From positions 62,001 through 126,000 of the forward strand of contig NZ_JAMBOV010000005.1 in assembly GCF_023715745.1 (NCBI RefSeq): a DNA stretch of 64,000 nucleotides, in the 5' to 3' direction. Under the pieces are notes generated by a model. That model searched no databases, was not told the DNA's origin, and saw only the letters and a list, made by a program, of their open reading frames with translations. The position numbers and the translations under genes are program-made. Each line of letters begins with the position of its first letter. Positions within the stretch are counted from its first letter, which is position 1. This document shows, one piece after another, positions 35,028 to 44,246 of this stretch. The DNA is from Microbacterium oleivorans (GTDB lineage Bacteria; Actinomycetota; Actinomycetes; Actinomycetales; Microbacteriaceae).

Positions 35028-35192
35028 CTGCGACCCTGCATCCCACCCGGGGGTTGACATCGGCACACAAACAGGGGCGACGGCTCGCGGTCCCAGCGAT
35101 GCCTCTCCTTCTGGGGTCCGCTGACTCGGAAAGTCAATCCCCCTGGAGGGAGTCGCTGGTGCCACCGACTCTTGCCGGGACAGGAGGCCATG

Positions 35193-36395
35193 ATGGTCGC
35201 AGCAGGAGGCCCACGCACCCCTTCGCAGGTCACGACGACCTCCGGGCCGGGGGCGTCTCAGAAGTCCACCGCGCGGACGCTCGGCGTGGAGGAGGAGTTC
35301 CTCGTCGTCGACGGTCGGACGTTGCGACCCGCCCCGCGGGCTGACGACGTGTTGAAGGTGCTCGCGGAGGCTGCTGACGAGGGCGGCTGCCCGGCCCTCG
35401 GCTCCATCGCCTTCCACGCGGAGATGAAGCGCGAGCAGATCGAAGTCGTCAGCCCGCCGGTGCGTACGCGCAGCGAACTCGCCGCGGTCATCGGTGAAGG
35501 CCGGCGCCGTGTCGATCGGGCTGCGATGTCGGTGGGTGCTCGCGCGGTGCCGCTGGCGACGGCACCGCATGCGTGCGATTCGCAGGTCTCCGACTCGCCG
35601 CGCTACACCGAGATGGCAGCGCGGTTCTCGGCCACCGCGCGGGAGCAGCTCACGTGCGGCATGCATGTACACGTCGCGGTGGACTCGCCCGAGGAAGGCG
35701 TCGGCGTGCTCGACCGGATCCGGCCGTGGCTGCCGGTCATCCTTGCTCTCAGCGCCAACTCGCCATTCTGGCGGGGAACCGACACGGGGTACGCGAGCTA
35801 CCGCTACCAGGCGTGGATGCGGTGGCCGACGGCGGGCCCGACCGATCTCTTCGGCTCACTGGACGCGTACCGACGCGAGGTTGCGGCGATGCTCAAGGCC
35901 GGCGTGTGCCTCGACGAGGGGATGATCTACTTCGATGCGAGGCTCTCGACCCACGCTCCGACCGTCGAAGTGCGGATCGCCGACGTCTGCCTCCGAGCCG
36001 ACGATGCCGTGACGCTGCCCCTGCTTGTTCGGGCGCTGGTCGATCGGGCTGCTGCCGACTGGCGAGCCGGGATCGCGCCGCCGGCATGGCCGACGACCAT
36101 CCTCCGGCTGGCGAGCTGGCGAGCGAGCAAAGACGGCCTCGATGGAGAGCTCATGCACCCCGAGCTGACGGACCTCGTCCCCGCTGACATCGCCGTCCAA
36201 GCTCTGTTGGACCACGTCCGCGGGCACTACTTCTCCGTCGTGGAATGCGACCAGGTCGAGGCGGGCGTTGCATCGATCGTCGAGAAGGGGGTCGGGGCCG
36301 CGATCCAGCGGGACGCGATGCGCGTCACCGGCACGGCCTCCGCCGCATTGTGGGAGGCGCTCCGCTTCGGTATGGATACGTCGCCGGCGCAATGA
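35193..36395 (+). CDS. YbdK-type carboxylate-amine ligase (glutamate-cysteine ligase 2 family)
   Basis: A 400-residue ATP-grasp-related (GCS2 family) ligase. It has [20 protein letters not shown] at the start (the metal-binding Glu cluster), [15 protein letters not shown], and CGMHVHVAV near residues 160-168. The family joins glutamate to cysteine weakly; in actinobacteria the true substrate is usually unknown. ATG 35193 has AGGAGG 6-11 bases upstream; ATG 35190 is too close to it. The gene is divergent from ctaD. Confidence 0.9.
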   Translation: MVAAGGPRTPSQVTTTSGPGASQKSTARTLGVEEEFLVVDGRTLRPAPRADDVLKVLAEAADEGGCPALGSIAFHAEMKREQIEVVSPPVRTRSELAAVIGEGRRRVDRAAMSVGARAVPLATAPHACDSQVSDSPRYTEMAARFSATAREQLTCGMHVHVAVDSPEEGVGVLDRIRPWLPVILALSANSPFWRGTDTGYASYRYQAWMRWPTAGPTDLFGSLDAYRREVAAMLKAGVCLDEGMIYFDARLSTHAPTVEVRIADVCLRADDAVTLPLLVRALVDRAAADWRAGIAPPAWPTTILRLASWRASKDGLDGELMHPELTDLVPADIAVQALLDHVRGHYFSVVECDQVEAGVASIVEKGVGAAIQRDAMRVTGTASAALWEALRFGMDTSPAQ

Positions 36396-36518
36396 GCGGC
36401 GCGAGGCCCTTCTGAAGGCGGATCACGACTAACCCGCTCGCCGCGACGACGCAACCCTTCCTTCGATCCCTTCGTGCCCGCCTACCGTGGCTCGCAACGA
36501 CCTGGAGCGGAGTGAGTG

Positions 36519-37700
36519 ATGAGGACCTACGACTATCTGATCGTCGGCGGCGGAATGGTGGCGGATGCGGCGGCGCGCGGCATCCGGGAACTGGATCCCG
36601 ACGGCACGATCGGCATCCTCAGTGCGGACATCGACCCGCCGTACACTCGGCCTGCTCTGTCGAAGAAGCTCTGGACCGACCCGGACTTCACGTGGGACCA
36701 GGTGCCGCTCGGCACGGAGGAGGCGACCGGCGCCGAATTGCGACTCGAGACGCTCGTCACTGCCATCGACCGTGAGGCGCAGACCGTGTCGATCGGCGAC
36801 GGGCATGAGCTCGGCTACCGGCGCCTCCTGCTCGCGACGGGCTCGAAGCCGCGCGAGATCCCCGCGCCCGAGGACGACCGGGTGCTCTTCTTCCGGTCGG
36901 CGGACGACTACCGCCGGCTGCGGGAGCTTTCCGCGCAGGGAGGTCGCGCGGTCGTCGTCGGCGGCGGCTACATCGGCGCCGAGCTCGCGGCGGCACTCGT
37001 GCAGAACGGCCTGGAGACCGAGCTGCTCTTCCCCTCCGAGGTCCTCGGCGACGGCACATTCCCGCCCGAACTGGCGCAGCGGTACGAGCGGCTGTTCCGC
37101 GACGGCGGGGTCGAACTGCTCCCGAATTCCCGCGTCGAGGAGGTCCGCACCGAGGGCAACCGCCTGCACGTCGTCCTCGAGGGCGGGGACGAGCGTCCCG
37201 CCGACATCGTCGTCCTGGGGCTCGGCGTCGACCCGGTGACAAACCTCGCTGAGCAGGCAGGTCTCGAGGTCGACGAGGGGGTCGTCGTCGACGAACACCT
37301 CGTCACGAGCGACGATGCGATCTGGGCGGCCGGCGACATCGCGTCCTACCCCGACCCGATCCTCGGACGCACCCGCGTCGAGCACGTCGACAACGCCAAC
37401 GAGATGGGCGCCGCCGTCGGTCGGTCGATGGCGGGTGAACGGCTGCCGTACACGCACACGCCGTACTTCTACTCCGCCGTCTTCGGCGTCCGGTGGGAAG
37501 CGGTGGGCAGCCTCGATCCCGAGAAGGATCCGCTCGTCGTGGACCTCGACGATGACCGCACGGTCGTCTACTACCGCGACGATTCGGGTGCCCCCGTCGG
37601 CGTGCTCCTCTGGAACGTCGAGGACGCCCGCGATCTCGCTCGTGCGGTGCTGGTCGACGGCGAGACGGATGCCGAGGTGCTGCGCACCCGCATCGGCTGA
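36519..37700 (+). CDS. FAD/NAD-dependent reductase (ferredoxin/rubredoxin reductase or AIF-like)
   Basis: A 393-residue flavoprotein. The FAD Rossmann motif is YDYLIVGGGMVADAAARGI at the N-terminus; LLLATGSKPR follows near residues 104-113. The NAD site is VVVGGGYIGAELAAAL near 146-161, and the second FAD contact is TSDDAIWAAGDIA near 263-275. A C-terminal domain like that of AIF-type and phthalate-oxygenase ferredoxin reductases ends the protein. No redox-active CxxC is present, which excludes thioredoxin-reductase-type chemistry. It probably passes electrons from NAD(P)H to a small iron-sulfur protein, but none is encoded nearby. Confidence 0.88.
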   Translation: MRTYDYLIVGGGMVADAAARGIRELDPDGTIGILSADIDPPYTRPALSKKLWTDPDFTWDQVPLGTEEATGAELRLETLVTAIDREAQTVSIGDGHELGYRRLLLATGSKPREIPAPEDDRVLFFRSADDYRRLRELSAQGGRAVVVGGGYIGAELAAALVQNGLETELLFPSEVLGDGTFPPELAQRYERLFRDGGVELLPNSRVEEVRTEGNRLHVVLEGGDERPADIVVLGLGVDPVTNLAEQAGLEVDEGVVVDEHLVTSDDAIWAAGDIASYPDPILGRTRVEHVDNANEMGAAVGRSMAGERLPYTHTPYFYSAVFGVRWEAVGSLDPEKDPLVVDLDDDRTVVYYRDDSGAPVGVLLWNVEDARDLARAVLVDGETDAEVLRTRIG

Positions 37701-37883
37701 GCGCGCGCGGGTGGCTCTCGTCGCTCCGATCATGATGTGGTCGCCCTCGCGCACGGCCTGTGTGGGGTCAGCCGAGAAGCAGTCAGGTCCATCAATTGCA
37801 TGGAGCGGATGCCGGCTGTCGTCGATCCGATCGCATCACCGCGACGAATCATCATCGTGAAAGGAATCGGGCGCCGAGAGGTG

Positions 37884-38822
37884 ATGTCGACGACGCGAAC
37901 GCGGTTGACGACGGATGCCGAGGCTATAGGCCTCCGGACGGTCCGCGTCGCCACGGTGATCGGCGTCGTCTCAGTGCGCGTCGGCGTTCGACGTGGACCG
38001 GTCGCCACGGTGTTCCTGCACGGCGCCGCGGGGTCCTGGACGACATGGACGCCTCTCCTGAGGGAAGCCGCGCACATCGGGGCGCCCGTGCCGAACGTCG
38101 TCGCGCTCGATCTCCCGGGCTGGGGCGAGAGCGAGCTGCCGCGCGAGGGAATCGACATCGCACGCACGACCACGGCCATCATCGAGGTCGTCCGCCAGCT
38201 GGGATATCGCCGCGCGATCGTCGTCGGACATTCCCTGGGTGGTGCCCTGGCCTTGGACGTCGCCGCCCGTGCCCCCGAGCTGACGGACGCGGTGATCCTC
38301 GTGTCCCCGTCGGGCGCGGCCGTGTTCGATGCCGTCCGGCGACCGATCCGTGGCGGGCTGCGCCTGCCCTGGTTCGCGGGAATGCTCCTCGCGATGCGGT
38401 TCCTCCGCAGCCTGCGGGGCGCGGCGACCGGCTTCCTACGCCGCCTCGAGCGTGCGGAAGCGCTCCGCGCCCTGAGCTCGCCCCTCTTCGCAGCGCCTCG
38501 GGAGATCGACCCGACCGTCGTTCGTTCGCTCGCGGAAGAGATCCGTCCCGCGGCGTTCGTCGCCGCCGCGCACGCAGCCGCCGCCTACGACGAGTCGTCG
38601 TGGCGCGGCATCCGCTGTCCGGTCAGGGCTGTTCGCGGCGATCGCGATGTCTTCGTGGGCGCCGGCGACGATGCGGCGCTGTCGGCGCTGATCGCGGACT
38701 TCAGCGAGACGACCCTGCCGGGCGTCGGGCACTTCGCCGCGATCGAGAGGCCCGCGGCGGTGATCGCGCTTGTGCGTTGCGCCATCGATTCTCCAGTCGA
38801 CCCCGTGACGCGCGCTGCTTGA
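37884..38822 (+). CDS. Alpha/beta hydrolase
   Basis: A 312-residue hydrolase. The oxyanion segment is VFLHGAAGSWTTWTPLL, the nucleophile elbow VGHSLGGA, and the His lies in LPGVGHFAAIERP. The acid is probably the Asp in VRAVRGDRDVFV. The cap domain (residues about 150-230) is rich in Arg and hydrophobic residues. ATG 37884 follows GAGAGG; upstream in-frame starts (ATG 37800, GTG 37737) lack a ribosome site. TCCAT/ATGGA around CAATTGC (37788-37804) is a small dyad in the 183-base upstream region. The substrate is unknown. Confidence 0.82.
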   Translation: MSTTRTRLTTDAEAIGLRTVRVATVIGVVSVRVGVRRGPVATVFLHGAAGSWTTWTPLLREAAHIGAPVPNVVALDLPGWGESELPREGIDIARTTTAIIEVVRQLGYRRAIVVGHSLGGALALDVAARAPELTDAVILVSPSGAAVFDAVRRPIRGGLRLPWFAGMLLAMRFLRSLRGAATGFLRRLERAEALRALSSPLFAAPREIDPTVVRSLAEEIRPAAFVAAAHAAAAYDESSWRGIRCPVRAVRGDRDVFVGAGDDAALSALIADFSETTLPGVGHFAAIERPAAVIALVRCAIDSPVDPVTRAA

Positions 38823-38837
38823 CCTGGCCCCAGGGGC

Positions 38838-39689
38838 ATGGTCGAGGCTGAGCACGTGACCGAACATGACGAGTGGATGACCGCCGGACGATTCGGCGCG
38901 GAGACGCTGCTGACGGCGAAAGCGCTGCGCATCTACGCGGAGCGCGGGCTGCTGCAGCCGCGACGCATCGATGAGAGCACCGGCTACCGCTACTACTCGA
39001 CCGATCAGGTGCCGACCGGGTGGCTGATCGCTCTGCTCCGCTCAGCCGATCTGTCGCTCGATCGGATCGCGGCGATCATCGCGGCCGCCGAAGCCGATCC
39101 CGCCGCTGCGGTCACCCTGCTGGACGACGCGGTCGACGCGATGCATCGCCGCAACGAGTCCAACGCCGTCGTGCTCGCTCGAGCGCGGCTGCATCTCACG
39201 AAGGAGAACCCCATGTCCACTGTCGAGACCGCGATCGAAGCCGACCGCCCCGTGCTCAGCGTGATGCGTCGGATGGCGCCGCACGAGATGGACGAGGTCA
39301 TTCACGCCGAGGTCGGCCGTCTGCGCGACCTCGCCGCGCGCAACGGTTTGCGCCCGACCGGCGACGCGTTCGGCGTGTTCCACGCCCCGGTGACCGACGA
39401 CTCCGACGGTCCGCTCGAGATCGTCCTTCCGGTCGACGGGCTCATCGACGAAGCAGACGGCGTGCGCAGCTACCGGATGACCGGAGGTCGGGTCGCGCTC
39501 CGACACGCGGAAGGGCGCGAGACCTTCTTCCCCGAGATCCTCGCGCTCTACGATGAGGTGCATGCGTGGATCACGGATGCCGGGGCGACCCCGGTCGGCC
39601 CGCCGCGGGAGATCTGGCACAACTCACCCCGCGACGACGAGCCCCTGCGACTCACCGTCGCCTGGCCGTTCGCGGGCGGAAGCGCCTGA
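38838..39689 (+). CDS. MerR-family regulator with GyrI-like effector domain
   Basis: A 283-residue BmrR/BltR-like protein. The MerR HTH and wing cover GAETLLTAKALRIYAERGLLQPRRIDESTGYRYYSTDQV (residues about 20-57), followed by a dimerisation helix to about 120. The C-terminal GyrI-like domain (about 128-280) binds small, often cationic, drugs in this family. The start is uncertain: ATG 38838, GTG 38856 and ATG 38877 are all possible. No efflux gene is adjacent, so its target may be its own promoter or a distant transporter. Confidence 0.82.
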   Translation: MVEAEHVTEHDEWMTAGRFGAETLLTAKALRIYAERGLLQPRRIDESTGYRYYSTDQVPTGWLIALLRSADLSLDRIAAIIAAAEADPAAAVTLLDDAVDAMHRRNESNAVVLARARLHLTKENPMSTVETAIEADRPVLSVMRRMAPHEMDEVIHAEVGRLRDLAARNGLRPTGDAFGVFHAPVTDDSDGPLEIVLPVDGLIDEADGVRSYRMTGGRVALRHAEGRETFFPEILALYDEVHAWITDAGATPVGPPREIWHNSPRDDEPLRLTVAWPFAGGSA

Positions 39690-39704
39690 CCCGGGGATCC
39701 GCCG

Positions 39705-40748
39705 TCAGAGCCGCCGGACCATCGCGACGACCCGCTGTGTCGCGACGAATCCGACGCTGTCGTACAGCCGGTTGGCGCCGGTGGGGGAGTCGGTGTCGAC
39801 GTCGAGTACGGCGCGTTCGAGCCCCTCGGCCTTGATCGCCTCGAGCGCCGCCGCGATGACGAGCGGCGCGAGTCCCTGCTTGCGGTGAGATCGGATCACG
39901 CCGATCAGGTCGATGTAGGCGTGGGATGCCCCGAGCGTCGCGAAGTCCTCCTCGTTCACCGAGGCGAGGCAGAACGCGACGATCTGCCCGTCGTCGGTGA
40001 CGGCCATTCGTGACAGGTCGGGGCGGAAGAACTCGCCTCCGACGAACTGCTGCCAACGCTCCTCGTTCGAGGGGAGGCTTCCCCAGTGATCGCGGAACGC
40101 GTCGTTGCGCGCGGCGAGGGCGTCGGCATCCCGAGTCCGGTCGTACGGCACGACCGAGATCCCGTCGGGGGTGTCGAGCGTGTCCACGGGCTGAGCGAGG
40201 TTTCGTTCCATCGTCGAGAACCACCGCTCGGCGGTGTACCCCTGGGCCGCGAAGATGGCCGCGTGGTCGGTGTTGGGCTCCTCGACGTAGGCCTTGATCC
40301 GCCCCTCCGATCCGCCGTTCTCGAGCGACTGCGCCGATCGTGCGACCTGCTGCACCGCGCGAGCGTCGAGCCAGCGCAGCAGCGCGGTGCCGATGCCGCG
40401 CCGCCGCCAATCCGGGTGCACCGCTCCGCTGAGGTCGACCGACAGCATCCCGCCCGCGCGCGAGGGGTGGAGGGCGCTGACACCGGTGGCGACGATCTCG
40501 CCCTCGGCGGTGACGGCGACCAGGGTGTCGCGGGCGGGGGCGATGTGGCTGGACTCGAAGGTCTCGGCGACGTCTTGCCGCGGCGTGGTCCAGGTGGGGT
40601 GGTCGACCGCGTCGGCCGCGCTGACCACGGCGTGGATCGCATCGATGTCGGCGGAGGTCGCCGAGCGCCAGGTCTCGATCGCCGGATGCGAGGGCAGCTG
40701 AGGCTCAGGGGTCTTCTCGAGCCGATCGGCGAGGTGCAGGGGACTCAC
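39705..40748 (-). CDS. GNAT acetyltransferase with two GNAT domains
   Basis: A 347-residue protein with two GNAT domains in tandem. The first has RRRGIGTALLRWLDARAVQQ (acetyl-CoA loop near residues 115-135) and the second HRKQGLAPLVIAAALEAIKAEG (near 285-305). It ends with an NRLYDSVGFVATQR C-terminal GNAT strand. GTG 40748 is chosen because TAGTGT (40756-40761, reverse) lies 7 bases upstream as a leaderless -10. Tandem GNAT proteins of this size include mycothiol synthase; the MshD-specific context is absent, so the substrate is left open. Confidence 0.85.
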   Translation of the reverse strand: MSPLHLADRLEKTPEPQLPSHPAIETWRSATSADIDAIHAVVSAADAVDHPTWTTPRQDVAETFESSHIAPARDTLVAVTAEGEIVATGVSALHPSRAGGMLSVDLSGAVHPDWRRRGIGTALLRWLDARAVQQVARSAQSLENGGSEGRIKAYVEEPNTDHAAIFAAQGYTAERWFSTMERNLAQPVDTLDTPDGISVVPYDRTRDADALAARNDAFRDHWGSLPSNEERWQQFVGGEFFRPDLSRMAVTDDGQIVAFCLASVNEEDFATLGASHAYIDLIGVIRSHRKQGLAPLVIAAALEAIKAEGLERAVLDVDTDSPTGANRLYDSVGFVATQRVVAMVRRL

Positions 40749-40755
40749 CGGGCCG

Positions 40756-40761
40756 ACACTA
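40756..40761 (-). promoter_or_regulatory. -10 box of the GNAT gene
   Basis: TAGTGT on the reverse strand, 7 bases before GTG 40748; it supports that start. Confidence 0.45.
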
Positions 40762-40812
40762 CTCGACGCCGTCGTTGGCTCGACCGCGCGCGCCGACGTC
40801 GGTACAACGCCG

Positions 40813-40841
40813 TTGTCCTGGCGCCGTCCGCCCCCTAGTGT
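40813..40841 (+). promoter_or_regulatory. Promoter of the 27-codon ORF (leaderless)
   Basis: TTGTCC (40813-40818), a 17-base spacer, TAGTGT (40836-40841), then 6 bases to ATG 40848. The geometry predicts transcription starting at the first base of the small ORF. Confidence 0.6.
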
Positions 40842-40847
40842 CCGGTC

Positions 40848-40931
40848 ATGGGGACAGACACACGTGCCGCGCTCGAGAAGCGCCTGCAACAACTCATCGA
40901 CGGCGAGATCGCCACGGCGCCGGGGGACTGA
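40848..40931 (+). CDS. 27-residue leaderless small protein coupled to the next gene
   Basis: The ORF reads MGTDTRAALEKRLQQLIDGE, then seven more residues (IATAPGD). Residues 7-22 can form an amphipathic helix. A well-spaced promoter puts the mRNA start at this ATG, and the stop (TGA 40929-40931) is one base before the ATG of the downstream membrane protein at 40933. Ribosomes finishing here would restart on the next gene, which has no good ribosome site of its own. It could be a true microprotein or a leader peptide that only serves coupling. Confidence 0.5.
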   Translation: MGTDTRAALEKRLQQLIDGEIATAPGD

Positions 40932-40932
40932 A

Positions 40933-42021
40933 ATGGCCGATCGGACATCGGGGGAGTCTCACGCGACCCCCTCACCCCGGGTGGTGGGCACCGTCCTGAT
41001 CGTCGCGAGTGTTGCGGGCGCGGTGGCGGCCGGTGGCTTCATGCCCACACCGCTGTGGTCGATCCCTTCCCCGCTGGCGCTGACGCTCTGCACGATAGGG
41101 ATGGGTCTCGGCGTGCTGTGGACGCTGCGCTCTTCGTGGTCGGAGAAGTGGTGGGAGCGGCGATACAGCGACATACCGGCTGGACGGCGCGCACGTCGCG
41201 CATTCCGGAACGCCGGAATCCTGATGCTCGCACCGCTGCCGATCGCTGTCGCCGCGCTCACCTGGGTCATCAGCGAAGGTGACGTCGAATGGTCGAGGGT
41301 CCTGTATTGGGGCTTCTTGGTGAGTGCCTACGGTGCCAGCGGGGTGCAGCTCATTCGGATGTCGCGCGGCGCCCGCAGCTCTCCGGGAATGCGGGCATCA
41401 GAGCGCCCCGACGGACGAGAGGATGCAGGGCCGGGGTGGCATCCGCTCGGAGGTCCGCTCGGCAGCACCATGCTCGGCGCATCCCTTGCTCCGTATGGGT
41501 TGTTGGTGCTCGGTGCCACGAGCCAGCTCTACCTCACCTTCGACGACGGATCAGAGGGCGCCGTGGTCGGATTTGCCTTCATCGCGGTTGCCGCGATCGT
41601 CGCGTTCATCCTTTTCCGCCGTTTCGACCGACAGGCGGAGGTTGACGTCGACGCCGGGCTCATCCGTCTCGGTTCGACGACTGTGCACTGGAATGAGATC
41701 GTGCGCGCCGAGCTCATGGCGCAGCCCTGGTGGACGGGGTCGCCGCGGACCCTGATCCTGGTGCTCGGCGACGCCGCGAAGGCCCGGGGCCGGATCGTCC
41801 TCCGTCGGCGCGAAGCCCTCGAGCTCAGCGGTGACGAGACCGACGTGCTCGAGCGCATCATCGAGGCATCCCGCATCGAGCTGCCGCGCGACAAGGACGA
41901 TCCCCGCGGCAGGTTCTCGCGTCAGCTGTACCCCAACGCGTTGACGAAGGAGCAGGCCGCTGCGCTCGTCGCTGATCCGCCCACCATGGACGAGGACCTC
42001 CCCGTCGGCGCACCGACCTGA
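40933..42021 (+). CDS. Six-span membrane protein with C-terminal PH-like region
   Basis: A 362-residue protein. Spans are predicted near residues 15-37, 45-64, 95-117, 123-143, 180-198 and 203-222. The cytoplasmic C-terminus starts with RRFDRQAEVDVDAGLIRLGSTTVHWNEIVRAEL, a strand pattern like bacterial PH domains (a membrane protein with a soluble beta-rich domain facing in). A short charged tail ends the protein. No characterised relative is recognised. It is co-transcribed with the 27-codon ORF just upstream. Confidence 0.75.
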   Translation: MADRTSGESHATPSPRVVGTVLIVASVAGAVAAGGFMPTPLWSIPSPLALTLCTIGMGLGVLWTLRSSWSEKWWERRYSDIPAGRRARRAFRNAGILMLAPLPIAVAALTWVISEGDVEWSRVLYWGFLVSAYGASGVQLIRMSRGARSSPGMRASERPDGREDAGPGWHPLGGPLGSTMLGASLAPYGLLVLGATSQLYLTFDDGSEGAVVGFAFIAVAAIVAFILFRRFDRQAEVDVDAGLIRLGSTTVHWNEIVRAELMAQPWWTGSPRTLILVLGDAAKARGRIVLRRREALELSGDETDVLERIIEASRIELPRDKDDPRGRFSRQLYPNALTKEQAAALVADPPTMDEDLPVGAPT

Positions 42022-42178
42022 GCGCACGCGCCAACGCATGCGGCATCCGCCCCATATCCGCAAGAGCAGGTTTTCGACCGCCGCACCCGGCAGAGTGAGA
42101 CGCATCAGCTCGCCTGCGCGCCGCCTCCTCGGTTCATCCGATCGCGTGTTCGCTCCGAACACCTACAGAAGGGATGAC

Positions 42179-43732
42179 ATGAGCACTCACACCAGCGGTA
42201 AGCGGTTCACTCTCTGGGCCGCTCTCTCGGGTCTCGTCGCGGGCGCGGTGTTCCTCGCCATCGCCGAACTCGCGGCCCTCTTGTTCTCGAGCACGGCCAG
42301 TCCGATCCTCGCCGTGGGTTCGTTCGTCGTCGACATCGTGCCGCGGCCCCTCAAGGAGTTCGCCATCACGACCTTCGGCGAGTACGACAAGATCGCTCTG
42401 CTCGCGGGGCTCGGCCTCGCGGTCGCGATCGCGTCGGCCATCGCCGGCATCCTCGAGTACGTGCGACCGCCCGTCGGCGTGATCGCGCTCTTCGTGGCGG
42501 GGATCCTGTCGGGCGCGGCGATCGTCACCCGTGCCGACGCCACGCCGCTGGCGTTCCTTCCCCCCACGCTCGGCACGCTCGGGTCCGCCGCGATCTTGTT
42601 CCTGCTCGGACGGTGGCTGCGCGGCTGGCGAGACGACGCCCGCACCGATGAGGCACAGGGCCTCGACCGCCGACGCTTCCTTCTGACGACCGCCATCGCC
42701 GGGGCATCCGCTGTCGTCGTCGGCGTCACCGCCCGCGCCGTGAGCGCGGCCACCGCGTCGGCCGAGGCCATCCGCCGCGCCGTGAAGCTCCCCGCGCCGA
42801 AGACGAAGATCGACATCCCCGCGGGTGCCGAGCTCGACGTGAAGGGCATCAGCCCACTGATCACCCCTAACGCGGACTTCTACCGCGTCGACACGGCGCT
42901 CACCGTGCCCACGGTCGACCCCTCGACGTGGCGGCTCGTCATCGACGGCATGGTCGACCAGCGCGTCGAGCTGACCTTCCAGGACCTGCTCGACATGGGC
43001 CTCGACGAGTACGCGATCACGCTCACGTGCGTCTCGAACGAGGTCGGCGGCGGGCTCGTCGGCAACGCCATCTGGCAGGGCGTACCACTGCGTGAGGTGC
43101 TCAAGATGGCGGGTCCGAAGGCGGACGCCGACATGATCCTCTCCCGCAGCGTCGACGGATACACGGCCAGCACCCCGCTGTCCGCCGGGACCGACGAGAA
43201 CATCGACGCGATCCTGGCGGTCGCGATGAACGGCGAGCCGCTGCCGCCCGAGCACGGCTTCCCTGTGCGGATGGTCATCCCGGGTCTCTACGGGTACGTC
43301 TCTGCCACGAAGTGGGTCACCGAACTGAAGATCACGACCTTCGCCGCGGATGAGGCGTACTGGACCCCGCGCGGATACTCCGCCGAGGCGCCCATCAAGT
43401 TCTCGTCCCGTCTCGACACCCCCAAGAGCGGCACGCCCGTCGCGGCCGGAAAGGTGCCCCTCGCCGGCGTCGCGTGGGCGCAGACAGTGGGCATCGAGCG
43501 CGTCGAGGTCAGTATCGACGACGGCGACTGGCAGTCGGCGAAGCTGTCGACGCCCATCAACGAGGACACCTGGGTGCAGTGGGTCCTCGAGTGGGATGCC
43601 ACGCCCGGGCCGCACTACGTGGCGGTGCGCGCGGTCAACAAGGACGGCGACACCCAGATCGAGGATCGTGCACCGATCGCGCCCGACGGATCGACCGGCT
43701 GGCAGCGGTCGCTCATCACCGTCTCGTCGTGA
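42179..43732 (+). CDS. Membrane-anchored molybdopterin oxidoreductase, sulfite oxidase (SUOX) family
   Basis: A 517-residue protein. The N-terminus has four membrane spans (residues about 12-36, 72-92, 99-114, 127-146). Then follows DRRRFLLTTAIAGASAVVVG (163-182), a twin-arginine-like segment with a further hydrophobic stretch. The SUOX molybdopterin domain (about 225-400) has the molybdenum-ligand Cys284 in TLTCVSNEVGGG. The C-terminal Mo-co dimerisation domain (about 415-517) starts RLDTPKSGTPVAAG. It should use Mo-MPT without a nucleotide and act outside the membrane. The substrate is unknown; no haem domain is fused. It opens a cluster of cofactor genes. Confidence 0.92.
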   Translation: MSTHTSGKRFTLWAALSGLVAGAVFLAIAELAALLFSSTASPILAVGSFVVDIVPRPLKEFAITTFGEYDKIALLAGLGLAVAIASAIAGILEYVRPPVGVIALFVAGILSGAAIVTRADATPLAFLPPTLGTLGSAAILFLLGRWLRGWRDDARTDEAQGLDRRRFLLTTAIAGASAVVVGVTARAVSAATASAEAIRRAVKLPAPKTKIDIPAGAELDVKGISPLITPNADFYRVDTALTVPTVDPSTWRLVIDGMVDQRVELTFQDLLDMGLDEYAITLTCVSNEVGGGLVGNAIWQGVPLREVLKMAGPKADADMILSRSVDGYTASTPLSAGTDENIDAILAVAMNGEPLPPEHGFPVRMVIPGLYGYVSATKWVTELKITTFAADEAYWTPRGYSAEAPIKFSSRLDTPKSGTPVAAGKVPLAGVAWAQTVGIERVEVSIDDGDWQSAKLSTPINEDTWVQWVLEWDATPGPHYVAVRAVNKDGDTQIEDRAPIAPDGSTGWQRSLITVSS

Positions 43733-43745
43733 CCGCGCGGCCGTC

Positions 43746-43751
43746 TAGGGT
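43746..43751 (+). promoter_or_regulatory. -10 box of mog (leaderless)
   Basis: TAGGGT lies 6 bases before GTG 43758, which supports that start and a separate transcript for mog-moaE. Confidence 0.5.
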
Positions 43752-43757
43752 GAGCCT

Positions 43758-44246
43758 GTGACCCCCGTGCGCGCCTTCGTCATCACCGTCTCCGACCGCT
43801 CGGCGGCGGGGGAGCGGGAGGACCGCGGCGGCCCCGCTGCCGTCTCGCTCCTCGACGCAGCGGGCATCGCGATCGCAGGCACCGCCGTCGTCCCCGACGG
43901 AGCGGATGCCGTGGCTCGGGCCCTCCGCGATGCGCTCGACTCCGGCGCTCGGCTGATCGTCACGACCGGCGGCACCGGTGTCGGACCGCGCGATCAGACC
44001 CCCGAGGGCACGCAGCGCGTCGTGACGCGACAGCTCCCCGGTATTGCCGAGGAGCTCCGCCGCGTCGGCCTCGCCGACACCCCCATGTCCGTCCTCTCGA
44101 GGGGAATCGCGGGTGTCGTCGACCCGGAGGGAGCGCTGGTCGTCAACCTGCCGGGCTCGACGCGCGCGGTGGTCTCCGGCATCCCGGTGATCGTCGCGGT
44201 CGCCCCGCACGTGCTCGACCAGGTGACGGGCGGGGACCACTCGTGA
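43758..44246 (+). CDS. mog: Molybdopterin adenylyltransferase (Mog/MoaB type)
   Basis: A 162-residue MogA/MoaB-fold protein. It adenylates molybdopterin so that MoeA can insert molybdate. The MPT-binding motif is IVTTGGTGVGPRDQTPE near residues 68-84, and the C-terminal loop is VNLPGSTRAV. The GTG start has a leaderless -10 box. It overlaps moaE by 4 bases. The short, single-domain form is closer to MoaB of B. subtilis and MogA than to gephyrin-type fusions. Confidence 0.92.
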   Translation: MTPVRAFVITVSDRSAAGEREDRGGPAAVSLLDAAGIAIAGTAVVPDGADAVARALRDALDSGARLIVTTGGTGVGPRDQTPEGTQRVVTRQLPGIAEELRRVGLADTPMSVLSRGIAGVVDPEGALVVNLPGSTRAVVSGIPVIVAVAPHVLDQVTGGDHS

